A stretch of DNA of 64,000 bases from contig NZ_JAFEUS010000002.1 in assembly GCF_027853335.1 (NCBI RefSeq), positions 372,001 through 436,000 of the forward strand. The letters are read 5' to 3'. This DNA comes from Leucobacter sp. UCMA 4100. Lineage in GTDB: Bacteria > Actinomycetota > Actinomycetes > Actinomycetales > Microbacteriaceae. The translations under genes and the position numbers were made by a program. Shown here one piece after another: positions 1-9,357 of the stretch. The notes beneath the pieces are model-generated. The model did no database searches. It saw only the letters and a list, made by a program, of their open reading frames with translations, and was not told the DNA's origin. How positions within the stretch are numbered: the first letter of the stretch is position 1; each line of letters begins with the position of its first letter.

Positions 1-235
1 AGAGCATTGAGGCGAGCATGGAAATGATGATCGCCGGGAACACCCCGAGGCCGTGCATGACTGAGATGACAAAACCGTAGCCGCCAACGAGCATGAAGCC
101 CGCCTGGCCGATGTTCATGAGGCCCGTGAAGCCGAAGTGAATATTGAGTCCGATCGCGGCAATCACAAATGCTGCGGTGACCGGAGAAAGCGCGGTCTGC
201 AGGATTGCCTGCAGAAGTCCTGTCCAGAATTCCAT
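1..235 (-). CDS. livM: Branched-chain amino acid ABC transporter permease LivM, N-terminal part (partial)
   Basis: Only the first 78 codons are present; the gene continues beyond the left edge of the window. The translation begins MEFWTGLLQAILQTALSPV and carries the LivM signature around GLNIHFGFTGLMNIGQAGF, followed by a hydrophobic helix, so this is an inner-membrane permease subunit of a LivHMGF-type transporter. The ATG at 233-235 has a strong AAGGAG ribosome site 7 nt upstream and lies 10 nt after the livH stop, so livH and livM are one transcript. Substrate specificity (leucine/isoleucine/valine versus urea or other amides) cannot be decided from the fragment. Confidence 0.88.
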   Translation of the reverse strand, partial: MEFWTGLLQAILQTALSPVTAAFVIAAIGLNIHFGFTGLMNIGQAGFMLVGGYGFVISVMHGLGVFPAIIISMLASML

Positions 236-245
236 GGGTTGCTCC

Positions 246-1664
246 TTAACCGATCCGCTCTTTTCGGCCAAAGAGGCCTTGTGGTCTCACGAGCAGTACC
301 ACGATGAGAATGAAGAGTGCGGCTGCGTGCTTGAGATCGCCAGGCAGCCAAATGTTTGCCGTCTCGACGATGATGCCGATGATCATCGCGCCGACGATGG
401 CACCGAACGCGGTGCCGATGCCGCCGAGAATCACCGCGGCAAACAGCAGCAGCAAGAAGTGCCACCCGGTATTCCAAGCGATGCCGTTAAGCACGAGGCC
501 GATGAGCATGCCCGAGAGGCCAGCGAGGGCAACTCCCATGACCCATACGAGGCGGATCACCCGCTGCACATCGATGCCCGACGCCTCGGCGAGCGGCCTG
601 TTGTCGGCCACCGCCCTTGTCGCCCTGCCGAACCTGGTGTACTTCATGATGAGCCCAACGGCGATGATGAGCACGAGGGCAATGCCCATCGCGATGTACG
701 ACTGCACAGTGAGGGTGACGCCTAAGATGCGCACCGTTTTCGGGGTCGAAGGATCAATGCGCAAGATGTTGGCGCCGAAGAAGAATTGGAAGATGTTTTG
801 CAGCACGATGGAAAAGCCGATTGAGACGATCATCATCTGCATGAGGCTGAGCCGTTTCTTCCGCAACGGTTTCCATAACACGGCGTCTTGCAGCCAGCCC
901 ACCCCGGCCATCAGCGCAACAACGATGAGACCGGTCAGCCAGAGATTTCCGGTGATCTGCATGAAGAGGAAGGCGAAGATGCCACCCATCGACAGCATCT
1001 CGGCGTGAGAGAAGTTCGAGAGACCGGTCGTGCCGTACACGAGCGAGAGCCCCACAGCACCGAGCGAGAGCAGGAGCCCCATGCGGATCCCTGACGCGAG
1101 CTGCTGCCAGAAACGCGGCCATGAGAAGCCGTCGCCGCCCGCTTCAGGAGCCGGCTGCCCCTCTACGACGTTGGGGTTCGCCCCCGGGGTAGCCTCGGCG
1201 CCTTCTGAGTCACTGTCGGAGTCGTCTGTCTCGGTTGTCGGAGACGCCTGGCCCGGCTCGTCACTGAGCCCGAACAGCGCGGCCGAAACCGTGTGCAGTT
1301 TGACGTCGACGGTACGTGGGTCTTTCGACTTCAAGAACTGCCCGTCTGGCAGGCTTTCTTCGGTTACCGCGACGGTATATGAGCCCGCCTCGCTCACCGA
1401 AAAGCTCCACCGACCATTCTCATCGGTCGTGGTGGTCTCGTCGCTTTCGCCACCGGTCATGGTGAGTTCGAGGCCAGCAGCCGGCTCTCCCTCACTCGTT
1501 TTGATGATGCCTTGCACGCATCCCATATCGCTGCTTGGAACGCATTCTGCCGCGTGTGCCGCGGGCGCTGCGAGAAGAGTACCGAACAAAACGAATAGGC
1601 AGAGGGTGACTGCTACGAGTATTCGTCGTGTTCCCGTACGAAGTGCTTGAGGGGGGTGAACCAT
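246..1664 (-). CDS. livH: LivH-type ABC permease with exported N-terminal carboxypeptidase-regulatory-like domain
   Basis: The C-terminal ~280 residues (from about 190) are a classical LivH permease (GLSLVYGTTGLSNFSHAEM and EASGIDVQRV motifs, about eight membrane segments). In front is material a normal LivH lacks: a signal peptide (residues 1-37, ending AAPAAHA), a domain at about 48-113 that resembles a carboxypeptidase regulatory-like or transthyretin-like beta-sandwich (TTTTDENGRWSFSVSEAGSYTV), and an acidic Ser/Thr/Glu linker to about 185. The protein is 472 aa against roughly 290-300 for ordinary LivH. I chose ATG 1664 because GGAGG sits 5 nt upstream; a TTG at 1697 is in frame but has no ribosome site. 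The extra domain should lie outside the membrane, where it could contact a binding protein or the envelope; that role is inference. Confidence 0.85.
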   Translation of the reverse strand: MVHPPQALRTGTRRILVAVTLCLFVLFGTLLAAPAAHAAECVPSSDMGCVQGIIKTSEGEPAAGLELTMTGGESDETTTTDENGRWSFSVSEAGSYTVAVTEESLPDGQFLKSKDPRTVDVKLHTVSAALFGLSDEPGQASPTTETDDSDSDSEGAEATPGANPNVVEGQPAPEAGGDGFSWPRFWQQLASGIRMGLLLSLGAVGLSLVYGTTGLSNFSHAEMLSMGGIFAFLFMQITGNLWLTGLIVVALMAGVGWLQDAVLWKPLRKKRLSLMQMMIVSIGFSIVLQNIFQFFFGANILRIDPSTPKTVRILGVTLTVQSYIAMGIALVLIIAVGLIMKYTRFGRATRAVADNRPLAEASGIDVQRVIRLVWVMGVALAGLSGMLIGLVLNGIAWNTGWHFLLLLFAAVILGGIGTAFGAIVGAMIIGIIVETANIWLPGDLKHAAALFILIVVLLVRPQGLFGRKERIG

Positions 1665-1904
1665 TGCGCCTCCGAATTTTCCATTACGAAACGCCAATGA
1701 TCACATCAGCGCTGACATGCTTCGTTTCCGAATCCTATCGAAGCCTGTCAGATCGACGCGCCCTTTCGTCTCATCTCAGGGCATTGTTATCGACTAGTAA
1801 CATGTGGCGCGCCTTGGCAACGGGGGCTCGCCCGCGGTAAGAAACGGTCTTGACGAACGCTCGCGCCGATCCGCGTGCCTCTTCAGTGGTGGCAGGTTGG
1901 TTGC

Positions 1905-2600
1905 TCAGATCCGCCAGTCAATGGGGGCAGCCCCAAGCGACTCGAGCGCCTCGTTCGTTCTGCTAAACGGCCGTGAGCCAAAGAAGCCCCTCGACGCCGA
2001 GAGCGGAGACGGGTGTGCGCTCTCGATCGTGGGGGTGTCACCCAGGAGGGGCTTCAGACTGCGGGCCTGGTTGCCCCAGAGCAACGCCACGAGTGGGCCG
2101 CCTCGTGCGGCGAGCGCCCGAATCACGTGCGACGTGAGCTCCTCCCAGCCTTTCTTGGCGTGAGAAGCCGGCTCGCCAGCGCGAACGGTGAGCACCCTGT
2201 TGAGGAGCATGACGCCCTGGTCAGTCCAGGCGCTCAGGTCACCGTGTGGTGCCGGAGCAATGCCAAGATCGCTCTCGAGCTCGGTGTAGATGTTCTTCAG
2301 GCTGCGGGGCAACGGCCGCACGTCCCGCTGTACGGCAAATGAGAGCCCGATCGCATGACCCGGTGTCGGGTACGGGTCTTGGCCAACGATTAATACCCGC
2401 ACCTGTTCAAACGGCTGCTCAAAGGCCCTCAGAATGTGCTCGCCCGCGGGAAGCGTGACCACCCCTGCCGCGTGTTCTTCGCGCAAGAACTCGCCAAGCG
2501 CCGCGAGACGCTGTGCCTCGGGTTCGAGCACGCCCACCCAATCCTGCGCAATGAACCCCTGTTCTGCAAGCTGGGCGGGGTTCAGTGCGACCGCACTCAC
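1905..2600 (-). CDS. ung: Uracil-DNA glycosylase, family 1
   Basis: Removes uracil from DNA as the first step of base-excision repair. The 231-aa product has the family-1 water-activating motif GQDPYP (residues 73-78, catalytic Asp75) and the HPSPLS leucine-loop motif (196-201), with normal length for the family. The start is GTG at 2598-2600, overlapping the TGA of the upstream SDR gene by 4 nt (GTGA), so the two are translationally coupled. Nothing is unusual in the active site. Confidence 0.96.
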   Translation of the reverse strand: MSAVALNPAQLAEQGFIAQDWVGVLEPEAQRLAALGEFLREEHAAGVVTLPAGEHILRAFEQPFEQVRVLIVGQDPYPTPGHAIGLSFAVQRDVRPLPRSLKNIYTELESDLGIAPAPHGDLSAWTDQGVMLLNRVLTVRAGEPASHAKKGWEELTSHVIRALAARGGPLVALLWGNQARSLKPLLGDTPTIESAHPSPLSASRGFFGSRPFSRTNEALESLGAAPIDWRI

Positions 2601-3379
2601 GCCTGGTCTTCCCCACGAACCACGAGCGGGCCACGATGCGTGTGAAAGACACTGGACTGGGCAACCGGCCGCAGCACAATCAGGTCTTGGTTCACGTGTG
2701 CTGGCTGTTCACAAGCGTCAACGAGCACCTGGGCAACATCGCCCGCCGTCAATGACTCGACGTTGTCGTAGGGTTTCTCGGCTGCTTCAGCATCGCCTCG
2801 AAGTCGGTTCAGGGTGAACTCTTCGGTGTGCACGAGACCGGGCGCAAGCTCCATCACCCGAATCGGCTCGCCAGCGAGCTCGAGACGCAGCACCTCGGTA
2901 ACCGCGTGGGCGGCATACTTGGCCGCGTTATAGCCGCCACCGCCCGGGTAGGCTGCGAGACCGGCCGTCGAGGTCAGGTTCATGATGGTTGCCCCTGCGC
3001 CGTGTTCGCGAGCCGACTCACGAAGTGTTGGCAATAGTGAAGCCGTCACCGACCGGAGCCCGAGAACGTTCACCTCGAACATCCAGCGCCAGTCATCGTT
3101 CGAAGCGTCTTCGACCCGGTCAACGCCAAGCGCCCCTCCGGCGATGTTCGCGAGCGCGGTTGCACCGCCAGTTTCTCGCACCTGTTGAGCCATTGCTGCG
3201 ACCTGCGCCTCGTTCGTCACGTCGCACACAATCGTCATCACGCCAGTTTCTCTCGCGAGGGCTTCGAGACGCTCTCGCCGTCGCGCCACCGCGACCACGT
3301 TCCAGCCTCGTGCCACGAACTCACGAACGCTCGCTTCGCCGATGCCCGACGATGCTCCGGTCACTACCACTCGTTTCAC
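2597..3379 (-). CDS. Short-chain dehydrogenase/reductase
   Basis: A 260-aa classical SDR: the NAD(P)-binding glycine motif TGASSGIG is at residues 7-14, NIAG (variant of NNAG) at 78-81, and the catalytic residues Ser137, Tyr150 and Lys154 (YNAAK) are in place. Arg residues after the first strand (VARRRER) suggest NADP preference. It resembles serine/3-hydroxy acid dehydrogenases of the YdfG type, but the substrate is not determinable. Start GTG at 3377-3379 has GAAGGAG about 6 nt upstream. It is the first gene of a two-gene unit with ung and is divergent from metY. Confidence 0.9.
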   Translation of the reverse strand: MKRVVVTGASSGIGEASVREFVARGWNVVAVARRRERLEALARETGVMTIVCDVTNEAQVAAMAQQVRETGGATALANIAGGALGVDRVEDASNDDWRWMFEVNVLGLRSVTASLLPTLRESAREHGAGATIMNLTSTAGLAAYPGGGGYNAAKYAAHAVTEVLRLELAGEPIRVMELAPGLVHTEEFTLNRLRGDAEAAEKPYDNVESLTAGDVAQVLVDACEQPAHVNQDLIVLRPVAQSSVFHTHRGPLVVRGEDQA

Positions 3380-3440
3380 GTCGCTCTCCTTCGATGCTGT
3401 ATCTGTCAGGGGGTCACGTTACGCTGTGTTGCAAGGGTGT

Positions 3441-3469
3441 TTGTCATCACAACCGTTCCAGCTTACGCT
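3441..3469 (+). promoter_or_regulatory. Promoter of metY-metX
   Basis: A -35 element TTGTCA (3441-3446) and a -10 element TACGCT (3464-3469) are separated by exactly 17 nt. Transcription would start near 3476, giving a leader of about 50 nt with the AGGAG ribosome site of metY at its end. It is a sigma-70-like housekeeping promoter by consensus; I saw no clear operator. Confidence 0.6.
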
Positions 3470-3524
3470 CGAATCATTCACAACACGATTTTTTACGCTT
3501 CACACGTTCAAGGAGAAACAGACG

Positions 3525-4844
3525 ATGAGCAACGATGCCAACTGGGGGTTTGAGACAAAGCAGGTGCACTCGGGCCAACAGCCCGATCCGGTCACCGGTT
3601 CACGAGCACTGCCCCTGTACCAGACCACCGCGTATGTCTTCAAAGACACCGACCACGCAGCCAACCTTTTCGCGCTCGGCGAGTTCGGCAACATCTACAC
3701 CCGCATCATGAACCCGACGCAGGACGCTGCCGAGCAGCGCATCGCTGCGCTCGAGGGCGGCACCGCGGCACTGCTCCTTTCAAGCGGCCAGTCGGCAATC
3801 ACGTTCTCAATTCTGAACATTGCGGGCGCGGGCGACCACATCGTCTCGTCGGCATCTATCTACGGCGGCACGCACAACCTCTTCAAGTACACCTTCAAGA
3901 AACTGGGCATCGACGTCACCTTCATTGAAGACCAAGACAGCGAAGCCGAGTGGCGCGCAGCGGTACGCCCCAATACCAAGGCGTTCTTTGCCGAGACCAT
4001 CGGCAACCCCCGCACCAACGTGCTCGACATTGAGACGGTCGCGAACCTTGCACACGAGCACGACCTGCCCTTCATCGTCGACAACACGATCGCCACCCCC
4101 TTCCTCGTGCGCCCTCTCGAGCACGGTGCCGACATCGTCGTGCACTCTGCAACGAAGTTCCTCTCGGGCCACGGCACAGTTCTCGCCGGCGTCATCGTTG
4201 ATGGCGGCAAGTTCCCGTGGTCGCAGCACGCCGACCGCTTCCCCGGCCTCACCGAGCCAGACCCCTCGTACAACGGCGTGAGCTACACCGGCGCCCTCGG
4301 CGATGGCATCGCATTTGCGCTCAAGGCACGCGTGCAGTTGCTGCGTGACATCGGTGCCGCAATCGCCCCGAACTCGGCATGGCAGCTACTGCAGGGCATC
4401 GAGACCCTCTCTCTACGCGTCGAGCGCCACAACCAGAACGCGCAGCACGTTGCCGAGTGGCTCGAAAACCACGAGAGCGTCGCGAGCGTTTCCTACTCGG
4501 GCCTCCCCTCGAGCCCGTGGTACGCAGCAGCCAACAAGTACGCGCCTAAGGGCGTGGGCGCGGTTCTCTCGTTCGAGCTCAAGGGCGGCGTCGAGGCAGG
4601 CAAAGCGTTCGTTAACAACCTTGAGCTGTTCAGCCACGTCGCAAACATTGGCGACGTGCGCAGCCTCGTCATTCACCCTGCTTCAACCACGCACTCTCAG
4701 CTCAGCCCCGAAGAGCAGCTGCAGGCTGGCGTGACGCCGGGCCTCGTGCGACTCTCGGTAGGCATCGAATCGCTCGCTGACATTCAGGCAGACCTTGAGG
4801 TTGGCTTTGCTGCCGCCCGCGAGGTCGTCGCGCAGGGAGCATAA
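3525..4844 (+). CDS. metY: O-acetylhomoserine sulfhydrylase (PLP-dependent)
   Basis: Makes homocysteine directly from O-acetylhomoserine and sulfide, the direct-sulfhydrylation route to methionine. The 439-aa protein belongs to the Cys/Met metabolism PLP enzymes: the cofactor lysine is Lys211 in VVHSATKFLSGHG, and SSGQSAITFSI and NPT/YTRIMNP motifs are present. Length and the long acidic region fit MetY (about 430-440 aa) rather than the shorter MetB. I set the start at ATG 3525, preceded by AGGAG about 9 nt upstream; longer in-frame starts run through the promoter. metX follows after 6 nt, so both enzymes are made together. Confidence 0.94.
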   Translation: MSNDANWGFETKQVHSGQQPDPVTGSRALPLYQTTAYVFKDTDHAANLFALGEFGNIYTRIMNPTQDAAEQRIAALEGGTAALLLSSGQSAITFSILNIAGAGDHIVSSASIYGGTHNLFKYTFKKLGIDVTFIEDQDSEAEWRAAVRPNTKAFFAETIGNPRTNVLDIETVANLAHEHDLPFIVDNTIATPFLVRPLEHGADIVVHSATKFLSGHGTVLAGVIVDGGKFPWSQHADRFPGLTEPDPSYNGVSYTGALGDGIAFALKARVQLLRDIGAAIAPNSAWQLLQGIETLSLRVERHNQNAQHVAEWLENHESVASVSYSGLPSSPWYAAANKYAPKGVGAVLSFELKGGVEAGKAFVNNLELFSHVANIGDVRSLVIHPASTTHSQLSPEEQLQAGVTPGLVRLSVGIESLADIQADLEVGFAAAREVVAQGA

Positions 4845-4850
4845 CGCTCG

Positions 4851-6068
4851 ATGGATTGGCAAACACCCGAAGATTCCTTTCCCACTGACTTCATCACTGA
4901 TGCTCAGCTCAGGGCCCTCATCGGCCGCCCTCCCATCACGGGAGGGTGGCGTGAGGGTGACCCCACGGGTAACCGCCAGTTCGCAAACCTTGGCCCTCTC
5001 ACAACAGAGTCGCGCGAGGTCATTCCTCACGTGCGCATGGCCTACGAAACCTTCGGCACACTGAACGACGATGGTAGCAATGCCATCCTCGTTTTTCACG
5101 CCCTGACCGGTGACAGCCACCTCGTCGGCGACGCGGGCCGAGGCCACGCGACCGACGGGTGGTGGGCCGAGATCGTTGGTCCGGGCAAGGCGCTCGACAC
5201 CGACAGGTTCTGCATCATCGCCCCCAACGTGCTCGGTGGCTGCCAGGGCACTACCGGGCCCGCTTCACTCGCACCAAACGGTGTCGAGTGGGGCGGCAAT
5301 TTTCCCTACCTCACGATCCGCGACCAGGTGGCGGCCACCGAAAAGCTGCGCGAACACCTCGGCATCGAAACGTTCCACACGGTCATCGGCGGTTCAATGG
5401 GCGGCATGCACGCCCTCGAGTGGGCGGTAACGCATCCCGAGCGACTCGAACGTCTCGCCGTCATCGCGGCTCCTCCAATTTTGACCGCCGACCACATCGG
5501 GTTCAACCTCGTGCAGCTCGAAGCGATCCGCTCTGATCCTTACTACCGCGGCGGCAACTACTACGACTCACCCGACGGCCTCGGCCCGCACAATGGGCTC
5601 GCGACGGCCCGACGCATGGCCCTGCTCAACTACCGCAGTAATACTGAGCTCAACGCACGGTTCGGCCGTTCGTGGCAGTCGGCGCGCAGCCCGCTCGGAA
5701 ACGGCGGCCGCTTCGCCGTTGAGTCATACCTCGACTTCCACGGCAACAAGTTCACCAGACGCTTCGACGCTGGGAGCTACCTCACGCTCGTCGAAGCCAT
5801 GAACTCACACGACATTGGCCGAGGCCGTGGCGGGGTCGAACGAACGCTCGGCGAAGTAACCGTACCGACACTCGTGATCGGCATCACCACCGACAGGCTG
5901 TTCACACTCGAGGGGCAAGAAGAAATCGCAAGGCTCGTTCCCGGAAACATCGACGGCGACGTGCCCACCGTCATCGACTCCCCTTACGGCCACGACGCCT
6001 TCCTCATTGAGTTTGATGTCGTTGGCGAACACCTCTCACGACTCATCGGGCACGCAGCCAACGAGTAG
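4851..6068 (+). CDS. metX: Homoserine O-acetyltransferase
   Basis: Transfers acetyl from acetyl-CoA to homoserine, supplying the substrate of the MetY enzyme encoded just upstream. It is a 405-aa alpha/beta hydrolase with the nucleophile elbow GGSMGG (Ser182), the acid Asp348 (GITTDRLF) and the base His381 (YGHDAFL), matching the MetX family end to end. ATG 4851 lies 6 nt after the metY stop. MetX enzymes can use acetyl- or succinyl-CoA; pairing with MetY in an actinobacterium favours acetyl. Confidence 0.95.
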   Translation: MDWQTPEDSFPTDFITDAQLRALIGRPPITGGWREGDPTGNRQFANLGPLTTESREVIPHVRMAYETFGTLNDDGSNAILVFHALTGDSHLVGDAGRGHATDGWWAEIVGPGKALDTDRFCIIAPNVLGGCQGTTGPASLAPNGVEWGGNFPYLTIRDQVAATEKLREHLGIETFHTVIGGSMGGMHALEWAVTHPERLERLAVIAAPPILTADHIGFNLVQLEAIRSDPYYRGGNYYDSPDGLGPHNGLATARRMALLNYRSNTELNARFGRSWQSARSPLGNGGRFAVESYLDFHGNKFTRRFDAGSYLTLVEAMNSHDIGRGRGGVERTLGEVTVPTLVIGITTDRLFTLEGQEEIARLVPGNIDGDVPTVIDSPYGHDAFLIEFDVVGEHLSRLIGHAANE

Positions 6069-6126
6069 GCAACGTTCAGCCTCTTCTCCGTCTGCGTCAA
6101 GGTGCGGGCCTTACGCTATGAGAGAT

Positions 6127-6864
6127 ATGAACTTCTTCGTCACCTCCAGGTCGCACCACAGCAAGAGAGCCCCGCTTAGGCGCACGCTTCTCATGGGCTG
6201 CTGGTGCAGTGTTGGCACCCTTCTTTTCACCGGGTGCACAGAAGTGGCCGAGGTTGCCGACCACGCGGTGCGTAGCTTTAACGCCGACGCAAGCCTGCTC
6301 GCGCCGGTGACGAGCACCACCTACTCGATTCGCGGCTCGGTCGAAGCCCCCGAACACGACCCAGAAGCTTCACCAGAAAATGCTGCGGCCCCCTCAGAAC
6401 TGCTGAGAGAGGCCTCAGGAACGATCGTAACGAGTGACGGCATCGTGACGAGCATCGAGCTCGTTGCCTCGCTTGAGTCGCAGGACGACCTGCGATTCGT
6501 GCTCACCGAGCCAGCGCTCTATGAACGCCGTGGCGAACCGCTGGAGTCGTTTGGCGCCATTGGCACGCTCATCACCCCATCGGCAACGTACCCCGATACT
6601 CGCGTGCTCTTCACCCCACAGTTCTCTGAAGACGGTTCACACGCCGAGGCTTCTTTCGATCTGCCCGATTCGTTTGTCACCGAGGGGCAGCTTTCTGCAC
6701 GCACGGTTCGTCTTGAACTCGTGCTCGAACCGCTCGCGACCTTTGACCAGCCTTCCTCAGCCCACGAGGGTGAGGGCGCTGAGAAAGAGTCGGGCGACAA
6801 AGGCGCTGAGAGCCCCGAGGCTAAGCAGAGCGACGAGAACGCTTCAGAGAACGACCAACAGTAA
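6127..6864 (+). CDS. Putative lipoprotein of unknown function
   Basis: About 245 aa with a basic N-terminus, a hydrophobic stretch (TLLMGCWCSVGTLLF) and a cysteine in TGC that could be lipidated, although Phe at -3 makes the lipobox imperfect. The rest is soluble, with a beta-rich Thr/Ser/Val sequence and an acidic low-complexity tail (GEGAEKESGDKG and similar). I do not recognise a family. The start is uncertain: ATG 6118 and ATG 6127 are both possible, and a TACGCT element at 6112-6117 would place the transcript start so that 6127 is the first usable ATG. It stands alone after metX and is followed by a terminator shared with the convergent CBS genes. Confidence 0.65.
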   Translation: MNFFVTSRSHHSKRAPLRRTLLMGCWCSVGTLLFTGCTEVAEVADHAVRSFNADASLLAPVTSTTYSIRGSVEAPEHDPEASPENAAAPSELLREASGTIVTSDGIVTSIELVASLESQDDLRFVLTEPALYERRGEPLESFGAIGTLITPSATYPDTRVLFTPQFSEDGSHAEASFDLPDSFVTEGQLSARTVRLELVLEPLATFDQPSSAHEGEGAEKESGDKGAESPEAKQSDENASENDQQ

Positions 6865-6866
6865 AC

Positions 6867-6894
6867 GGGCCCCCAGCCCGAAGGCTAGAGGCCC
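6867..6894. terminator. Bidirectional hairpin between the lipoprotein and CBS genes
   Basis: Outer arms GGGCC/GGCCC and inner arms AGCC/GGCT close a CGAA loop between two convergent genes. There is no long T-run on either side, so termination in both directions is inferred from position and stem. Confidence 0.55.
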
Positions 6895-6914
6895 GAACAG
6901 CTCAGCGGAGCGGC

Positions 6915-7961
6915 TTAGTCGAAGCGCTTACGACGCGTGGCGTCGTGCACCTCTCCCACGAGCTCCTCAATCACGTCTTCGAGGAAGAGTACGCCTACCT
7001 CTTCACCCTCAGCAGCGGTAACCCGTGCGAGGTGTGTTCCCTCCTGCTGCATGAGCGCGACAACGTCGCCCACCACCGCGTCTGCGGGCACATCGAGCAA
7101 CTGCCTGATGCGTTTGGCGGGAATCGGATCGCTGGCGCGTTCAGGCGCAATGCGAATGAGGTCTTTAATGTGCACGTAGCCAACGAGCGAATCGTGCTCG
7201 TCGGTCACGATGTACCGCGAGAAGCCGTGTTTCGCGACGGTCTGCTCGACCTCGTCAGGCGATGAGAGGTGAGAGATGGTCACGAGGGCGTCTCGCGAAA
7301 CGGCAACCCGCTCGGCGTTCTTCTGCGTGAAGTCAAACGCTGCGGTCAGGGCGCCGCTGCGGTCTTCGAGCAGGCCTTCCTCTTGCGAGTGACTCACGAT
7401 CGTTGCAACCTCTTCAAGGGTGTAGCTACTGTTCGTCTCGCTCTTTGGCTCAACACCGAACAGGCGCAGAATGCCATTGGCAATAGCGTTCAGTCCCTTG
7501 ATCAAGAGCCCGAACACCCGAGAAACCGCGACGAGCGGGGGTGCAAGAATGAGCACCGCACGATCTGGCACGCTAAACGCCGCGTTCTTCGGGATCATCT
7601 CGCCGACCACGACGTGCAGGTATGTGACGAGCACGAGAGTGATGATGAAGCCGATAATCGACACCATGTTCGCGCTCATACCGGTCCATTCGAGCGGCCC
7701 CTCGAGAAGGTGGTGGATCGCGGGTTCAGAAACGTTCAGGATAACGAGCGAACACACCGTAATGCCGAGTTGGCTCGTCGCGAGCATGAGGGTCGCGTGC
7801 TCCATCGCGTACAGTGCCGTCTTGGCGCGCTTCTCACCCGCTTCTGCGCGTGGCTCGATTTGCGAGCGCCTCGCAGAAATAACCGCGAACTCAGCGGCCA
7901 CGAAAAAGGCATTCGCGAGTAGCAGTACGAAGAGCCAGAGAATACCTGACCACTCACTCAT
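6915..7961 (-). CDS. CNNM/CorC-family membrane protein with CBS domains (second of a pair)
   Basis: A 348-aa protein with an N-terminal DUF21 (CNNM) membrane domain of about four helices (residues 1-180, including ANAFFVAAEFAVISARRS and VVVGEMIPKNAAFS) and a CBS pair (about 200-330, ending VLFLEDVIEELVGEVHD). It lacks the C-terminal CorC/HlyC domain that its neighbour has. The family is linked to Mg2+/Co2+ homeostasis; transport direction is not certain. ATG 7961 is chosen because GGGAGG stands 8 nt upstream; it overlaps the upstream gene by 8 nt, so the pair is coupled and may act as a heteromer. A longer in-frame start at 8024 lacks a ribosome site. Confidence 0.9.
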   Translation of the reverse strand: MSEWSGILWLFVLLLANAFFVAAEFAVISARRSQIEPRAEAGEKRAKTALYAMEHATLMLATSQLGITVCSLVILNVSEPAIHHLLEGPLEWTGMSANMVSIIGFIITLVLVTYLHVVVGEMIPKNAAFSVPDRAVLILAPPLVAVSRVFGLLIKGLNAIANGILRLFGVEPKSETNSSYTLEEVATIVSHSQEEGLLEDRSGALTAAFDFTQKNAERVAVSRDALVTISHLSSPDEVEQTVAKHGFSRYIVTDEHDSLVGYVHIKDLIRIAPERASDPIPAKRIRQLLDVPADAVVGDVVALMQQEGTHLARVTAAEGEEVGVLFLEDVIEELVGEVHDATRRKRFD

Positions 7962-9273
7962 CGCTCGCACCTCCCTGGGTTTCTGTTGCTCTCGTGAAGA
8001 GCAGGCGATCCACTCGCATTCCATCCATCTTCTGCACCGTCAGTGTTCCCTCGGGAACCGTCACGCTGTCGCCCTGCTGCGGCATTCGCCCCAGCTCATA
8101 GACGACATACCCAGCAACGGTGTCGTATTCGGGCCGTTCAGGGACCACGATGCTCGTCTGGGCGAGAACTTCGTCGGGCCGGAGGTCGGCGGGAAACTCG
8201 ATGTGGTCACCGCGCTGCGAGATCTCGACTGAGTCGCGGTCGTGTTCGTCTGCGACCTCACCGATGAGCTCTTCGACGAGGTCTTCGAGCGTCACCATGC
8301 CTGAGGTGCCGCCATATTCGTCGACCACGATGGCGATTTGAAACCCCTGGTTGCGCAGTTCGCCGAGCAGCACGTCGAGTGGCATCGTCTCGGGAACGCG
8401 CGGCGCATCATCGGAGAGGGCCGCAACGGGAACCTCTTGACGCTTTTCACGCGGCACTCCGACCGCTTGTTTCAGGTGCACGACGCCGACGACGTCGTCT
8501 CGGTCTTCGTCAATCACGGGAAAGCGTGAGAAACCGGTCTTACCCGCGAGGTCGATGACGCTCTGGGCAGAGTCGAGTTTGTGCAGACTCTCCATTTTGA
8601 GCCTCGGCGTCATAACGTCGATCGCGTTTCGCTCTGAGAAGCGCAGCGTGCGCCCGATGAGATCGGCGGTGTCTTCTTCGAGCAGGCCGGTATTGGCCGA
8701 GTGACGCACGAGCGACGAAAGCTCTTGGGCGGTACGTGCGCTCGAGAGCTCCTCTTTTGGCTCGATACCGACCTTACGCAAAAACCAGTTGGCGCTGCCG
8801 TTCAGACCGAGCACGGCGGGTTTGAAAATCGCGGTAAAGCCGAGCTGCAGCGGCGAGACAATCTTCGCCGTTTCAAGCGGCTTCGCGATCGCGAAGTTCT
8901 TGGGCACGAGCTCGCCGAAAATCATCGAGAGCAGCGTCGCGATTGCCACCGCGAGCGGCACCGTAATGACCGGGAGCACAGCGTCGCTGATGCCGAGCGC
9001 ACCGAGCGGCGCGTTGAGCATAGTACTGAGCGCTGGTTCAAGGGTGAAGCCCGCGAGCAGGGTCGTGAGCGTAATACCAAGCTGTGCGCTCGAGAGCTGC
9101 GTCGAGGTGGTTGAGAGCGCTTTGAGCACTGAGCCGAGCCCGCGCTCCCCCGCGCTTCTGCGCCGTTCAAGAGCAGCGCGTTCGAGGGCCACGAGCGAGA
9201 ACTCGCTCGCAACGAAAACGCCCGTGCCAAGGGTAAGCACAAGGCCGATAGCGAGCAGAATCCACTCGTTCAT
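7954..9273 (-). CDS. CNNM/CorC-family membrane protein with CBS pair and CorC_HlyC domain
   Basis: A 439-aa protein: DUF21 membrane domain (1-185; [32 protein letters not shown]), CBS pair (about 205-340; [40 protein letters not shown]) and the C-terminal CorC_HlyC domain (about 350-435; [17 protein letters not shown]). This is the full-length architecture of the family associated with divalent-cation homeostasis at the membrane. Start ATG 9271-9273. Upstream on the same strand is guaB1, 84 nt away; the order guaB1-CBS-CBS is the same as Rv1843c-Rv1842c-Rv1841c in M. tuberculosis. Confidence 0.92.
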   Translation of the reverse strand: MNEWILLAIGLVLTLGTGVFVASEFSLVALERAALERRRSAGERGLGSVLKALSTTSTQLSSAQLGITLTTLLAGFTLEPALSTMLNAPLGALGISDAVLPVITVPLAVAIATLLSMIFGELVPKNFAIAKPLETAKIVSPLQLGFTAIFKPAVLGLNGSANWFLRKVGIEPKEELSSARTAQELSSLVRHSANTGLLEEDTADLIGRTLRFSERNAIDVMTPRLKMESLHKLDSAQSVIDLAGKTGFSRFPVIDEDRDDVVGVVHLKQAVGVPREKRQEVPVAALSDDAPRVPETMPLDVLLGELRNQGFQIAIVVDEYGGTSGMVTLEDLVEELIGEVADEHDRDSVEISQRGDHIEFPADLRPDEVLAQTSIVVPERPEYDTVAGYVVYELGRMPQQGDSVTVPEGTLTVQKMDGMRVDRLLFTRATETQGGASDE

Positions 9274-9357
9274 GCGCGGTACCCCCGCGTGGGCTCGAGT
9301 GAGTTGCTACTCGGAGGGTCGTCGGAATTCGATGATCTTCTCATAATTATTTGCAGT

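Noticed and set aside
304-1008. 234-aa Met/Arg-rich open frame opposite livH
   Set aside because: Composition (many Met, Ser, Pro) is the usual antisense image of membrane-protein codons.
1785-1805. Weak palindrome GTTA...TAAC upstream of livH
   Set aside because: Only the outer four bases pair and there is no promoter spacing to it.
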